Origin: CAYQDR01 sp964416315
Lineage (GTDB): Bacteria; Methylomirabilota; Methylomirabilia; Rokubacteriales; DASRDR01
Direction of reading: 5' to 3'
NCBI GenBank assembly: GCA_964416315.1
Contig: CAYQDR010000035.1
Location: forward strand, 1 to 38,627
DNA: 38,627 nucleotides
Part shown: piece after piece, positions 14,554 to 22,980 of the stretch
How positions within the stretch are numbered: position 1 is the stretch's first letter
Layout of the letters: each line of letters opens with the position of its first letter
Notes under the pieces: model-generated
The model's input: the letters and a program-made list of their open reading frames with translations, nothing else
Told to the model about the DNA's origin: nothing
Database searches by the model: none
Program-made: the position numbers and the translations under genes

Positions 14554-16433
14554 CGGCGGGGCGGCGCCGTCCCGGCGGCCACCTCGGGCCCGAACTGGAG
14601 CTCGCAGAGCGTCGCGTACACGCCGCCCTGCCGCAGCAGCGCCTCGTGGGACCCCGCCTCGCACAGCCGCCCCCGGTGCAGCACCAGGATGCGGTCCGCT
14701 CGCTGGATCGTGGAGAGCCGGTGCGCGATGATCACGCTCGTTCGCCCCAGAAGCAGCCGGTCGAGGGCGTCCTGCAGGAGCCGCTCGGTCTCGGGGTCGA
14801 CGCTCGAGGTCGCCTCGTCGAGGACGAGGACGCCCGGATTATATACCAGCGCGCGCGCGACGGCCATGAGCTGGCGCTGGCCGTGCGAGAGGTTCGCGCC
14901 CCGCTCCCGGATCTCGGCGCCGTAGGCCCCGGGCAGCCCGCGGACGAAGGCGTCCACGTGCGCCTGACGCGCGGTCTCCTCGATCACGGCCCGGTTCACC
15001 GCCGAGCTGCCGAGCGCGAGATTCTCCGCCACCGTCCCGGCGAAGACGACGACGTCCTGCAGGACGAGGCCGACGTGGCGCCGCAGGGCCGTGAGGTCCC
15101 ACTCCCGCACGTCGACGCCCTCCACCAGCAGGGCGCCCCGCTCGACGTCGTACGTGCGGGTCAGGAGCCGCGCCAGCGTCGTCTTCCCGGCCCCCGTCGC
15201 CCCCACGACCGCGACGCGCTCTCCCCGCTCGACCCGGAACGAGAGCCCGCGCAGCACCCACCCCTCGCCCTCCGCGCCCGGCCCTCCCGGCTGTCCCTGG
15301 CCGCGCCCGTCCCCACCCTGGCGCGGCACGTAGGCGAACCAGACGTCCCGGAACTCGATCGCCGGCGGCGACCCGGCCGCGACCGCCGGGGCCGGCCGGA
15401 CGGCCCGGGCGGGCGTGGCGATCTCGACCGGCGTGTCGAGCAACCCGAAGATGCGCTCGGCGGCGACCATCGCCGCCTGCATCACGGTGTACTTGGCCGA
15501 GACGTCGCGGATCGGCAGGAAGAACCGGTGGGTGTACTCCATGAACGCCACCAGCACGCCGAAGGTCAGCGTGCCTGACAGGATCTGCGCACCCCCCCAC
15601 CAGATGAGCGCGGCGACGGCGACGGACCCGACCAGCTCGACGCCGGCGTAGAGGAGGGCATCGTAGCTCATCCGCCGGAAGACCGCGCGCCGGTGCGCCT
15701 CGTTCAGGCGGCCGAACTCCGCGGCCTGCGCCGCCTCGCGCCCGAAGAGCTGGACGACGGTCATCCCGGTGAGGCTCTCCTGAAGGGAGGCGTTGAGCCG
15801 CGCGATGCGGTTCCGCGCCTCCCGGTAGGCCTCGCGCGCCCGGCCGCGGAAGAACGCCGCGACGGCGAAGAGGACCGGGACCACGGCGAAGGTCACGAGC
15901 GCCAGGCGCCAGTCCAGCACGAGCATCGCGACGACGATCCCGCCCAGCGTGAGGACGTCCCCGAAGATCGACACCACCCCCGAGGCGAACAGCTCCCCGA
16001 TCGCCTCGACGTCGTGGAGGATCCGCGTCATGAGCCGGCCCACCGGCGTCCGGTCGAAGAAGCGGGCCGACAGCCGCTGGACGTGGGTGAAGAGGGCCTG
16101 CCGCAGGTCGTGGACCACCTGCTGTCCCGTCCGCTGCATCAGGTAGATCTGCGCGTACCGGAGGGCGTACTCCGCGACCAGGGTCAGGAAGAACACCCCG
16201 GCGATGCGCGAGAGACCGGGCCAATCCCCGCGGAGGATGTGGTCGTCGATCGCCACCTTGACGAGGTAGGGCTGGACCAGCTCGATCCCCGCCATCACGG
16301 GGAAGAGGGTCGCCGAGACCGCCACGGCCGCCCGGTACGGGCGCGTGTACGCCCAGATCCGCGCCACGAGCCGCCGGTCGTAGGCGCGCCCCAGGACCGC
16401 GTCGTCCAGGCCGAGGCCGTAATCGTGGGTCAT
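14550..16433 (-). CDS. ABC exporter half-transporter B (catalytic-Glu subunit)
   Basis: 627 residues. An N-terminal six-helix ABC membrane domain (about 25-320) is followed by an ATPase domain with Walker A GATGAGKTT, signature LSHGQRQ, Walker B VLVLDEATSSVD with catalytic Glu, and switch His in IIAHRLS. A glycine-rich linker (GGDGRGQGQPGGPGAEGEG) is inserted just before the ATPase. The membrane domain resembles MdlB/YheH. With the subunit encoded at 16840 it should form a heterodimeric exporter: this subunit keeps the Glu but has a non-standard LSHGQ signature. Lipids or drugs are the usual substrates. The ATG at 16433 lies within the first unit of the tandem repeat. Confidence 0.93.
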   Translation of the reverse strand: MTHDYGLGLDDAVLGRAYDRRLVARIWAYTRPYRAAVAVSATLFPVMAGIELVQPYLVKVAIDDHILRGDWPGLSRIAGVFFLTLVAEYALRYAQIYLMQRTGQQVVHDLRQALFTHVQRLSARFFDRTPVGRLMTRILHDVEAIGELFASGVVSIFGDVLTLGGIVVAMLVLDWRLALVTFAVVPVLFAVAAFFRGRAREAYREARNRIARLNASLQESLTGMTVVQLFGREAAQAAEFGRLNEAHRRAVFRRMSYDALLYAGVELVGSVAVAALIWWGGAQILSGTLTFGVLVAFMEYTHRFFLPIRDVSAKYTVMQAAMVAAERIFGLLDTPVEIATPARAVRPAPAVAAGSPPAIEFRDVWFAYVPRQGGDGRGQGQPGGPGAEGEGWVLRGLSFRVERGERVAVVGATGAGKTTLARLLTRTYDVERGALLVEGVDVREWDLTALRRHVGLVLQDVVVFAGTVAENLALGSSAVNRAVIEETARQAHVDAFVRGLPGAYGAEIRERGANLSHGQRQLMAVARALVYNPGVLVLDEATSSVDPETERLLQDALDRLLLGRTSVIIAHRLSTIQRADRILVLHRGRLCEAGSHEALLRQGGVYATLCELQFGPEVAAGTAPPRR

Positions 16434-16749
16434 CCGGGACCCCCCACACCCCCGCCCCCTCCCACCCTTCGGGGGGAGGGGCGCCCGGCGCTGTGGGCGC
16501 TGCCAACCACGCCGAGGCGTGACCGCGGCGGGGTCATGCGGGACCCCCCACACCCCCGCCCCCTCCCACCCTTCGGGGGGAGGGGCGCCCGGCNNNNNNN
16601 NNNNNNNNNNNNNNNNNNNNNNNNNNNNNNNNNNNNNNNNNNNNNNNNNNNNNNNNNNNNNNNNNNNNNNNNNNNNNNNNNNNNNNNNNNNNNACGCCGA
16701 GGCGTGACCGCGGCGGGGTCATGCGGGACCCCCCACACCCCCGCCCCCA
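16431..16749. repeat. 104-bp tandem repeat interrupted by an assembly gap
   Basis: A unit beginning catgcgggaccccccac at 16535 repeats the sequence starting at 16431 (one change, catccggg) with a 104-bp period. After the gap the unit's end (16694-16719) and the start of a third copy (16720-16747) are seen. Each unit holds a cccctccc...ggggagggg hairpin and accgcggcggggtc. The true copy number is unknown. It fills most of the 406-bp stretch (16434-16839) between the two ABC genes, in which I see no gene. Confidence 0.9.
16594..16693. other. Assembly gap of 100 N
   Basis: A run of exactly 100 undetermined bases, the usual placeholder for a gap of unknown size. The flanks are parts of the same tandem repeat: if only one copy were spanned, 19 bases would be missing. 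Confidence 0.98.
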
Positions 16750-16839
16750 ATTGATCGGATCGCCGGGACGGCTCGGGCGAGCGCCCTCGCGACGTCCCGC
16801 CCCTCCCGTCGCCTTCGGGGGGAGGGGCGGCCGATGCGT

Positions 16840-18579
16840 CTACGCGTCATGGGCCGCCTCCAGACGCGCCTCGAGCTGCTGGCGGCGCCACAGGCGCGCG
16901 TAGAGGCCGCCACGCCCGAGGAGCTCGGCGTGGGTCCCCGCCTCGGCGACCCGGCCCTCGTCGAGCACGACCACCCGGTCCGCGAGCTGCGCGGCCCGGA
17001 GCCGATGGGTGACGACGAGCACGGTCCGCCCGCGGAGGGCGCCGCGGAGCGCGCCCAGGATCTCGGCCTCCTTCTCCGCGTCCACCGAGGCGAACGCGTC
17101 GTCGAGGATCAGGACCCGCGGGTCTCGGAACACGGCGCGCGCGAGCGTGGCCCGCTGCCGCTGCCCGCCCGACAGCGTGAGGCCGCGCTCCCCCACGACG
17201 GAGCCCCAGCCCTCCGGGAATCGGGCCACGTCCTCGGCGAACCCTGCCACCCGCCCCGCCCACTCGAGCCGGCCGTCCCCCTCGTCGAAGGCGACGTTCT
17301 CGGCGAGCGGCCGCGAGAAGAGGAACGCCTCCTGCGGGACGTAGCCGATGGCGCGCCGGAGATCCGCGAGCGGGATCGTGTGGATCTCCCGGCCGTCGAG
17401 GTAGAGCGTGTCCCGCGGCGGGTCCCAGAGTCGGGGCACCAGCGCCGCGAGCGTGCTCTTTCCCGCGCCGGTCGGCCCGACGACGGCGACCCACGCCCCC
17501 GCCGGAATCCGCAGGGAGACCTGGGACAGCGCCGGGGATCGCCCCGCCTCGTAGGCGAAGCTGAGCCCGCGGAACTCGATCTCCCCGGTGAGGGCGACCG
17601 GGCCGACCGCTTCCGGGCCGTCCGCGATGGCCGGCTCGGTCCGGAGCACGTCGACGATCCGCTGCATGGCGGCGAGCCCCCGCCGGACGATCGCCAGCAC
17701 CCACCCGAGCGCGATGGTCGGCCAGGCCAGATGGGCCAGGTAGCTCGAGAACGCGACCAGCGCGCCCAGCGTGAGCCGCCCATCCAGGACGCCCTTGCCG
17801 CCGAGCCAGAGCACCGTGAGCCCACCGATCCCTCCGATCATCCCCATGAGCGGGGAGAACGCACCCTGGGTCCGCGCCTGACGGAGGGTCCGCGCGAGCT
17901 GCTCGTCGTTCAGCCGGCGGAACGCCTCGACCTCGTGCGCCTCCATCGTGTACGCGCGCACGACCGCCATGGCGGCCAGATTCTCCTGCACCTTCGCAGA
18001 GAGCCGCGCCAGCTGCTCCTGGACGGCCAGCGCCTCGGCGTGGACGCGCGCATTGAAGCGCTTGGCCAGCAGGATCAGGAGCGGATACGGTGCCAGCGCC
18101 ATGAGCGTCAGCCACGGGTCGATCGCGACCATCGCCGCGAGGGTCCCCACGTAGACCAGCGCCGTGTTCACGAGCGACAGGAACCCGAAGCCGATGAGCA
18201 TCGTCACGCCCTGAAGGTCGCTCGTGGCGCGGGACATCAGCTCGCCGGTGCGCTGGGTCTGGTAGAACGCCGGGGGGAGTCGCAGGAGGCGGTCGAACAG
18301 CTCGTTGCGGATGTCCGCCTCCACCCGCTGGCTCGCGCCGAGCAGGGCAAACCGGGACGCGGAGCGCGTCACGCCCTGCAGCAGTGCGAGCCCCACGATG
18401 GCGAGGGCCCCGGCGGTGACCGCGCCGAGGGCGGCGCCAGCGGCGACCGCCTCGATCGCGCCCTTGACGAGCCACGGGATCGCCAGCCCGCAGAGGTTCG
18501 TGGCCAGGAGGAACGCGAACCCGCCGAGGTAGCGTGTCCGGTGGCGGGCGAGGTAGGGAGAGAGGACGCGCACCGGCAT
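16840..18579 (-). CDS. ABC exporter half-transporter A (degenerate-site subunit)
   Basis: 579 residues. The membrane domain lies at about 10-310, with RLPPAFYQTQRTGELMSRAT as the typical coupling helix region. The ATPase has Walker A GPTGAGKST, a full LSGGQRQR signature and Walker B VLILDDAFASVD. Asp stands where the catalytic Glu is normally found; the switch His is present (VVTHRLR). DDAFASVD is typical of the MdlA/YheI/TM287-type partner in heterodimeric exporters with one weak ATP site. It is transcribed first, with subunit B at 14550 downstream past the tandem repeat. A TGCTATAAT lies just upstream of the ATG. Confidence 0.94.
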   Translation of the reverse strand: MPVRVLSPYLARHRTRYLGGFAFLLATNLCGLAIPWLVKGAIEAVAAGAALGAVTAGALAIVGLALLQGVTRSASRFALLGASQRVEADIRNELFDRLLRLPPAFYQTQRTGELMSRATSDLQGVTMLIGFGFLSLVNTALVYVGTLAAMVAIDPWLTLMALAPYPLLILLAKRFNARVHAEALAVQEQLARLSAKVQENLAAMAVVRAYTMEAHEVEAFRRLNDEQLARTLRQARTQGAFSPLMGMIGGIGGLTVLWLGGKGVLDGRLTLGALVAFSSYLAHLAWPTIALGWVLAIVRRGLAAMQRIVDVLRTEPAIADGPEAVGPVALTGEIEFRGLSFAYEAGRSPALSQVSLRIPAGAWVAVVGPTGAGKSTLAALVPRLWDPPRDTLYLDGREIHTIPLADLRRAIGYVPQEAFLFSRPLAENVAFDEGDGRLEWAGRVAGFAEDVARFPEGWGSVVGERGLTLSGGQRQRATLARAVFRDPRVLILDDAFASVDAEKEAEILGALRGALRGRTVLVVTHRLRAAQLADRVVVLDEGRVAEAGTHAELLGRGGLYARLWRRQQLEARLEAAHDA

Positions 18580-18587
18580 CGGTCGAA

Positions 18588-18596
18588 ATTATAGCA
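18588..18596 (-). promoter_or_regulatory. Extended -10 promoter for the ABC exporter genes
   Basis: TGC directly before a perfect TATAAT (18593-18588 on the minus strand). No -35 is seen. The expected transcript start near 18581 is almost at the ATG (18579), so the mRNA may be leaderless. Confidence 0.6.
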
Positions 18597-18646
18597 GTCG
18601 CCCCGCTCCCTCCGGGGAGGCAGAGGGGCAACCGGGGAGGGTGCGC

Positions 18647-19582
18647 CTACGCTCCGCGCGGGTCGGCGAGCGCCGCCGGACGCAGCGCGGCGTAGACGGC
18701 GAACAGCGCCGGCGTCGGAATCCCGTGGCGGGCGCCGAGCCGCACCGCGTACCCCTGGAGGGCCTCCAGCTCGAGCCGCCGGCCGCGGGTCAGGTCGTGG
18801 TAGAGCGACGAGTAGGAGTCGGCGTTCAGGCGGTCCGCCGCGGCCATCCCCGCGTCGACGATGTCGTCGGCGAGCCCCACCCCCTCCGCCTTCGCGATCG
18901 CGGCCAGCTCCTCGAGGATCATCCGGTACAGCCGGCGCGACTCGGGACAGGCCCGGATCTCTCCGATGGGGCGTCGCGTGAGGGCCGTCATGCCGGAGAG
19001 CGCGCAGATCATCAGGTACTTCTCCCAGAGGGCGCGCCGGATGCCCGGCGACAGCTCGACCGGGAACCCGGCGCGCCGCCCCGCCTCCAGGAAACGGCGG
19101 GCCCGGGCGCTCTCGTGGCCGTCGAGCTCCCCGAAGACGATCCGGCCGCCCTGCGTGTGCGCGATGGCCCCGGGTTCGGCGATGACCGCGAAGCCGTAGA
19201 CGAGCCCTCCCAGGACCCGCTCCGCGCCGAGCAGCCGTCCGAGCGTCTCCACGTTGACGACGCCGTTCTGCAGCGTCAGGACGGCCGTCTCTGGGCCGAG
19301 GAGCGGGCGGATCGCCTCCGCCGCGACCTCGGTGTCGTATGCCTTCACGCAGAAGAGGACCAGGTCCACGGGACCGATCAGCTCCGGCACGCGGCGGGGA
19401 TCCTCCGTCGCCGCCGCCGCGACCGTGAAGTCGCCGTTGATGCTCCGGACGCGGAGCCCGCCCGCCTGTATCGCCCGCAGGTGCTCGCCTCGCGCGACGA
19501 GGGCCACCGCTTCCCCGCCGCGCGCCAGGCACGCGCCGAAGTAGCCCCCCATGGCGCCCGCACCCATCACGGCGATGCGCAT
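18647..19582 (-). CDS. panE: 2-dehydropantoate 2-reductase (ketopantoate reductase family)
   Basis: 311 residues. The N-terminal NADPH motif is GAGAMGGYFGACLA with VALVARGEH. CVKAYDT holds the conserved Lys, LQNGV the Asn, and RALWEKYLMICALSG the catalytic Lys and helix. DSYSSLYHDLTRGRRLELEAL is the conserved C-terminal segment. The enzyme reduces ketopantoate in coenzyme A synthesis, though paralogues act on other 2-keto acids. No other pantothenate gene is near, so the specific role is not certain. AGGAGG lies 6 bases before the ATG. It is divergent from the suhB-like gene. Confidence 0.92.
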   Translation of the reverse strand: MRIAVMGAGAMGGYFGACLARGGEAVALVARGEHLRAIQAGGLRVRSINGDFTVAAAATEDPRRVPELIGPVDLVLFCVKAYDTEVAAEAIRPLLGPETAVLTLQNGVVNVETLGRLLGAERVLGGLVYGFAVIAEPGAIAHTQGGRIVFGELDGHESARARRFLEAGRRAGFPVELSPGIRRALWEKYLMICALSGMTALTRRPIGEIRACPESRRLYRMILEELAAIAKAEGVGLADDIVDAGMAAADRLNADSYSSLYHDLTRGRRLELEALQGYAVRLGARHGIPTPALFAVYAALRPAALADPRGA

Positions 19583-19598
19583 CGCGTCCTCCCCGCTC

Positions 19599-19627
19599 CT
19601 CTTACCATCGGGCTCGTACCCGGTCAA
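19599..19627 (-). promoter_or_regulatory. Promoter for the ketopantoate reductase gene
   Basis: On the minus strand TTGACC (19627-19622), 17 bases, then TAAGAG (19604-19599) preceded by TGG. The expected transcript start is near 19592, about 10 bases before the ATG. Confidence 0.55.
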
Positions 19628-19640
19628 GCCGAGGGGTTCG

Positions 19641-19669
19641 TGGACGGCCCCTCCCGCGTGTGGTAGGCT
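19641..19669 (+). promoter_or_regulatory. Possible promoter for the inositol-phosphatase gene
   Basis: TAGGCT (19664-19669) preceded by TGG, with a weak TGGACG 17 bases upstream. It faces the panE promoter in the divergent gap. The -35 match is poor. Confidence 0.35.
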
Positions 19670-19738
19670 CCGGCGCGTGAGCCCCCCCGGGCCGATGCCC
19701 ATTGCCCCGCGTCGTCGCGCCCGCCGCAGGGTCGGCGG

Positions 19739-20530
19739 GTGAGCCCGTTCCTCGCCGTCGCCGTCGACGCGGCCCGGAGCGCGGGCAAGCTCCTCCGCGA
19801 GGCCCTCGGCGGCGACCGCCGGATCGCCTTCAAGGGGAGCCCGACGAACCTCGTCACGGAGATGGACCGCCGCGCCGAGGCACTGATCGTCGAGCGGCTG
19901 CTCCAGGCGTTCCCCGACCACGCGCTCCTCGGCGAAGAGAGCGGCGCCCGGGCCGGCCGCTCGGAGTACCGGTGGCTCATCGACCCCCTGGACGGCACGA
20001 CGAACTACGCCCACGGCCTGCCGATCTTCTCCGTGTCCGTGGCGCTTGAGCACGCGGGTCAGGTCGAGCTCGGCGTCGTCTACGACCCCAACCTCGACGA
20101 GTGCTTCGTCGCCGAGCATGGACGCGGGGCCACGCTCGGCGGGGAGCCGATCCGTGTCTCCGCGTGCGCCCGCCTGGGCGAGGCGCTGCTCGTGACCGGC
20201 TTCCCGAACGACATCCGGACCGCGGCCGAGACCAACCTCCCCGAGTACGCCGCCCTCGCGCTGCGCGCGCAGGCGGTCCGACGCCTCGGCTCGGCCGCGC
20301 TCGACCTCTGTTACGTGGCCGCGGGACGCGTCGACGGCTACTGGGAGCTGACCCTCGGCCCCTGGGACATGGCGGCCGGGGCGCTCGTCGTTCGGGAGGC
20401 GGGCGGCCGCGTGACGAACGTCCGCGGCGGGCCGTGGTCGCTGGAAGGGCCCGGCGTCCTCGCGAGCAACGGGCAGATCCATGACGCCGTGCTCGAGGCC
20501 CTCCAGACGGTCTGGCGCGGGCGCCGCTGA
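19739..20530 (+). CDS. suhB: Inositol monophosphatase family protein
   Basis: 263 residues from a GTG. Metal-binding motifs are complete: LLGEESG (Glu), WLIDPLDGTTNYAHGLP (Asp-x-Leu-Asp-Gly-Thr) and ELTLGPWDMAAGALVVREAGG (WD...G). A Mg-dependent, Li-sensitive phosphatase acting on inositol-1-phosphate or related sugar phosphates. SuhB homologues also assist rRNA transcription, which cannot be judged here. The length is normal. It is followed after 100 bp by the aldehyde dehydrogenase, which has its own promoter. Confidence 0.92.
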   Translation: MSPFLAVAVDAARSAGKLLREALGGDRRIAFKGSPTNLVTEMDRRAEALIVERLLQAFPDHALLGEESGARAGRSEYRWLIDPLDGTTNYAHGLPIFSVSVALEHAGQVELGVVYDPNLDECFVAEHGRGATLGGEPIRVSACARLGEALLVTGFPNDIRTAAETNLPEYAALALRAQAVRRLGSAALDLCYVAAGRVDGYWELTLGPWDMAAGALVVREAGGRVTNVRGGPWSLEGPGVLASNGQIHDAVLEALQTVWRGRR

Positions 20531-20546
20531 CGGCCGTCGGGCCCCC

Positions 20547-20575
20547 TTGTCGAGGCCGCCCGGGCGGGTGATAAT
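20547..20575 (+). promoter_or_regulatory. Promoter for the aldehyde dehydrogenase gene
   Basis: TTGTCG (20547-20552), a 17-base spacer, then GATAAT (20570-20575). The transcript should start near 20582, giving a leader of about 49 bases with AAGGAGG at 20617-20623. Confidence 0.6.
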
Positions 20576-20630
20576 CCGACCTGGCTGCCCGCAGACACCC
20601 AGCGCTCCTGATCCCGAAGGAGGACGAGCC

Positions 20631-22049
20631 ATGCGCATGTACGTGGCCGGCCAGTGGATCGACAAGCCCCAGACGATCCCCGTCGAGAACCCGTACGACC
20701 GGAGCGTCATCGACACCGTGCCCCGCGCCGACCGCGGCGACGTCGAGCGGGCGCTCGAGAGCGCGACGCGCGGCGCCAGGACCATGGCGAAGCTCTCCGG
20801 CTACGACCGCTACACGATCCTCCACAAGGCGGCCACGCTGATGGCCGCGCGCCAGGAGGATCTCGGCCGCACGATCAGCCTGGAGGAGGGGAAGATCCTC
20901 GCCGAGGGGCGGCTCGAGGCCAACCGCGCCGTCGAGACCATCCTCGGCTCGGCCGAGGAGGCCAAGCGCCTCCACGGGGAGACCGTCCCCCTCGACGGCG
21001 CGCCGGGCGCCGCCGGCCGGATCGCCTTCACGCTCCGGGTCCCCTGCGGCGTCGTCGTGGCGATCAGCCCCTTCAACTTCCCGCTGAACCTCGTCTGCCA
21101 CAAGGTCGGCCCGGCCCTCGCCGGGGGCAACGCCGTGATCATCAAGCCCGCGACCGACACGCCGCTGTCGGCGCTCAAGCTCACCGAGATCCTCCTCGAG
21201 GCGGGGCTCCCGCCCGAGGGACTCCAGTGCCTCACCGGGTCCGGAGGGGAGATCGGCGACCTCCTCTGCGGCGACCCGCGCGTGCGGAAGATCACGTTCA
21301 CCGGGAGCCGCGACGTCGGCGAGCACATCTGCAAGGTAGCCGGGCTCAAGAAGGTGACGATGGAGCTCGGCTCGAACTCGCCGGTCATCGTCATGCCGGA
21401 CGCCGACCTCGACAAGGTCGCCGCCGCGGTCGCCGCCACCGGCTACGCCAACGCGGGCCAGGTCTGCATCTCCGCCCAGCGGATCCTCACGGCCGGCAAG
21501 GTCTACCCGGACTTCCTCGCCGCGCTCAAGCCCAAGGTCGAGGCGATCACGACCGGTAGCCAGCTCGACGAGAAGGTCAAGATGGGCCCCATGATCCGGG
21601 AGAAGGACGCGATCCGCGTCCACGAGTGGGTCATGGAGGCGGTGGGCAGCGGCGCCCGGGTCGTCACCGGCGGCCAGCGTCAGGGCGCGCTCTACGCGCC
21701 GACCGTCGTCGCCGACGTCAAGCCCGAGATGCGCATCTCCTCCGAGGAGCTCTTCGGCCCCGCGGTGGTCGTGACGCCCTTCGACACGATCGACCAGGCC
21801 ATCGCGCTCGCGAACGACACGAACTACGGGCTCTCGGCCTCGATCTTCACGGAGAGCCTCGAGCACGCGATGAAGTTCGCGCGGGAGGTCCACTCGGGGA
21901 ACCTCCACGTCAACTGGGGACCCCAGTGGCGCGCGGACCTGATGCCCTACGGCGGGCTCAAGGAGTCGGGCTTCGGCAAGGAGGGGCCGCGGTACGCCGT
22001 GGAGGAGATGACCGAGCTGAAGCTCGTGGTGCTCCACCTCCGGGGCTGA
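20631..22049 (+). CDS. Aldehyde dehydrogenase family protein
   Basis: 472 residues. The fold begins YVAGQWIDKPQTIPVENPYD. Active-site elements are FNFPLNLVCHKVGPALAGGN (with the catalytic Asn), TFTGSRDVGEHI, the general base Glu in VTMELGSNSP and the nucleophile Cys in NAGQVCISAQR. Other conserved stretches are EELFGPAVVV, HVNWGPQWRADLMPYGG and KESGFGKEG. It oxidises an aldehyde to a carboxylate with NAD(P). GSNSPVIVMPDAD and the overall pattern are closest to lactaldehyde or non-phosphorylating GAPDH-like members, but the substrate is not clear. A strong AAGGAGG lies 7 bases before the ATG. Confidence 0.95.
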   Translation: MRMYVAGQWIDKPQTIPVENPYDRSVIDTVPRADRGDVERALESATRGARTMAKLSGYDRYTILHKAATLMAARQEDLGRTISLEEGKILAEGRLEANRAVETILGSAEEAKRLHGETVPLDGAPGAAGRIAFTLRVPCGVVVAISPFNFPLNLVCHKVGPALAGGNAVIIKPATDTPLSALKLTEILLEAGLPPEGLQCLTGSGGEIGDLLCGDPRVRKITFTGSRDVGEHICKVAGLKKVTMELGSNSPVIVMPDADLDKVAAAVAATGYANAGQVCISAQRILTAGKVYPDFLAALKPKVEAITTGSQLDEKVKMGPMIREKDAIRVHEWVMEAVGSGARVVTGGQRQGALYAPTVVADVKPEMRISSEELFGPAVVVTPFDTIDQAIALANDTNYGLSASIFTESLEHAMKFAREVHSGNLHVNWGPQWRADLMPYGGLKESGFGKEGPRYAVEEMTELKLVVLHLRG

Positions 22050-22077
22050 CCGACCCCGATCCCCGGACCGCGCCGAT

Positions 22078-22103
22078 CCGGCGCCGGGCGTCCCCGGCGC
22101 CGG
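22078..22103. terminator. Perfect 11-bp-stem hairpin between convergent genes
   Basis: ccggcgccggg pairs with cccggcgccgg around a four-base loop, 28 bases past the aldehyde dehydrogenase stop. No T-run, but the position and stability fit a two-way transcription block. The rest of 22050-22195 shows nothing else. Confidence 0.55.
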
Positions 22104-22195
22104 ACGCGCCCCGCGTCTGCCCTCCCCCGCCCGGCCTGCCCCGGACCCGCGATCCCTCGACGAGCCCCTCGCGCCGTCCGCGAGCGGGAGCGGCC

Positions 22196-22936
22196 CTACG
22201 GGGGGTAGCTGACCAGAGGACAGTGGAGCTCACGGGCGCTGATCGTCCGTCGGATCCGGACCTGGCGCAGCGCCCCCCGGACCCGCTTGACGATCTCCTG
22301 CGGAGAGAGCTTCGAGTCGAAGATCAGCCCGTAGAGGAGCGACTCCGCGAGGTAGGAATACGGGTCGTCGATCTCCTTCTCGTAGCCGATGATCGCCCGG
22401 GCCCGGCTGAACTCGAGAATCCGCCGCATCGCTGCCCGGTCCGCACCGATGTCGCATGCGGAGAAGATCAGGAGCTTCCCGTCGAGCCCCTTGAAGATGC
22501 CCGCCTCCCGGCGGAGGTCCAGGTCCTCGATCGTCAGCCGGAGCCGTGAGCGCCCCTTCACGCTCCCGTGCGCCACGAAGTGGACGTACGGGATGTTGGG
22601 ACTCCGCTTCGCCCGCCCGAGGAAGTGCTCCAGGTCCTTCTTCGTGTGAACCCGCTCGTACAGGGCCCGCACCCCGTAGCTGTCCAGGAACTCTCGCAGG
22701 AACTTCCCCGACTGCCGCCGGGAGTCGAGCGCGGGGTCCAGCCGGGTCTCGAGGATCAGCACGTCGTCGCGCCCGCGAGTCACCTGGCGCCGCGTCACCT
22801 CGAGCCGCCGGTTCTGGTCGGTGACGATGCGGTAGCGTCGCGGTGACAGCACGCGGGAGACCCGACCGCCGACCCGGCGCCCGTCCAGGCGGACGACGAC
22901 CCGAGCGCCGCGCTCGAACGACTCCTGCCTGGCCAC
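22196..22936 (-). CDS. CHAT/caspase-like cysteine protease with N-terminal small barrel
   Basis: 246 residues. Residues 1-55 (VVVRLDGRRVGGRVSRVLSP, YRIVTDQNRRLEV) look like a small all-beta SH3/Tudor-type barrel. From about 57 comes a caspase-like core: VLILETRLD is the first strand, then YVHFVAHGS with His123 and KLLIFSACDIG with Cys161. These form the His-Cys dyad of CHAT/clan CD peptidases. RARAIIGYEKEIDDPYSYLAES continues the fold as in CHAT domains. The start is GTG 22936 with GGAGG 9 bases upstream and TATAAT at 22962-22957. The role is unknown; such proteases act in bacterial cell death, defence or protein processing. No gasdermin, TPR or CRISPR partner is adjacent. Confidence 0.72.
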   Translation of the reverse strand: MARQESFERGARVVVRLDGRRVGGRVSRVLSPRRYRIVTDQNRRLEVTRRQVTRGRDDVLILETRLDPALDSRRQSGKFLREFLDSYGVRALYERVHTKKDLEHFLGRAKRSPNIPYVHFVAHGSVKGRSRLRLTIEDLDLRREAGIFKGLDGKLLIFSACDIGADRAAMRRILEFSRARAIIGYEKEIDDPYSYLAESLLYGLIFDSKLSPQEIVKRVRGALRQVRIRRTISARELHCPLVSYPP

Positions 22937-22956
22937 CCCCCGCTGCCTCCGACTCC

Positions 22957-22962
22957 ATTATA
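22957..22962 (-). promoter_or_regulatory. -10 element of the CHAT-like gene
   Basis: A perfect TATAAT on the minus strand, 20 bases upstream of the GTG start. No clear -35 is present. Confidence 0.5.
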
Positions 22963-22980
22963 GACGCCGCGAGACGCGGC

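Noticed and set aside
14841..14850. attatatacc, which looks like a promoter -10
   Set aside because: It encodes ALVYNPGVL in the middle of the conserved ABC ATPase domain, so it is explained by coding.
16431..16749. CRISPR array
   Set aside because: The units are contiguous 104-bp tandem copies with no variable spacers and no cas genes nearby.
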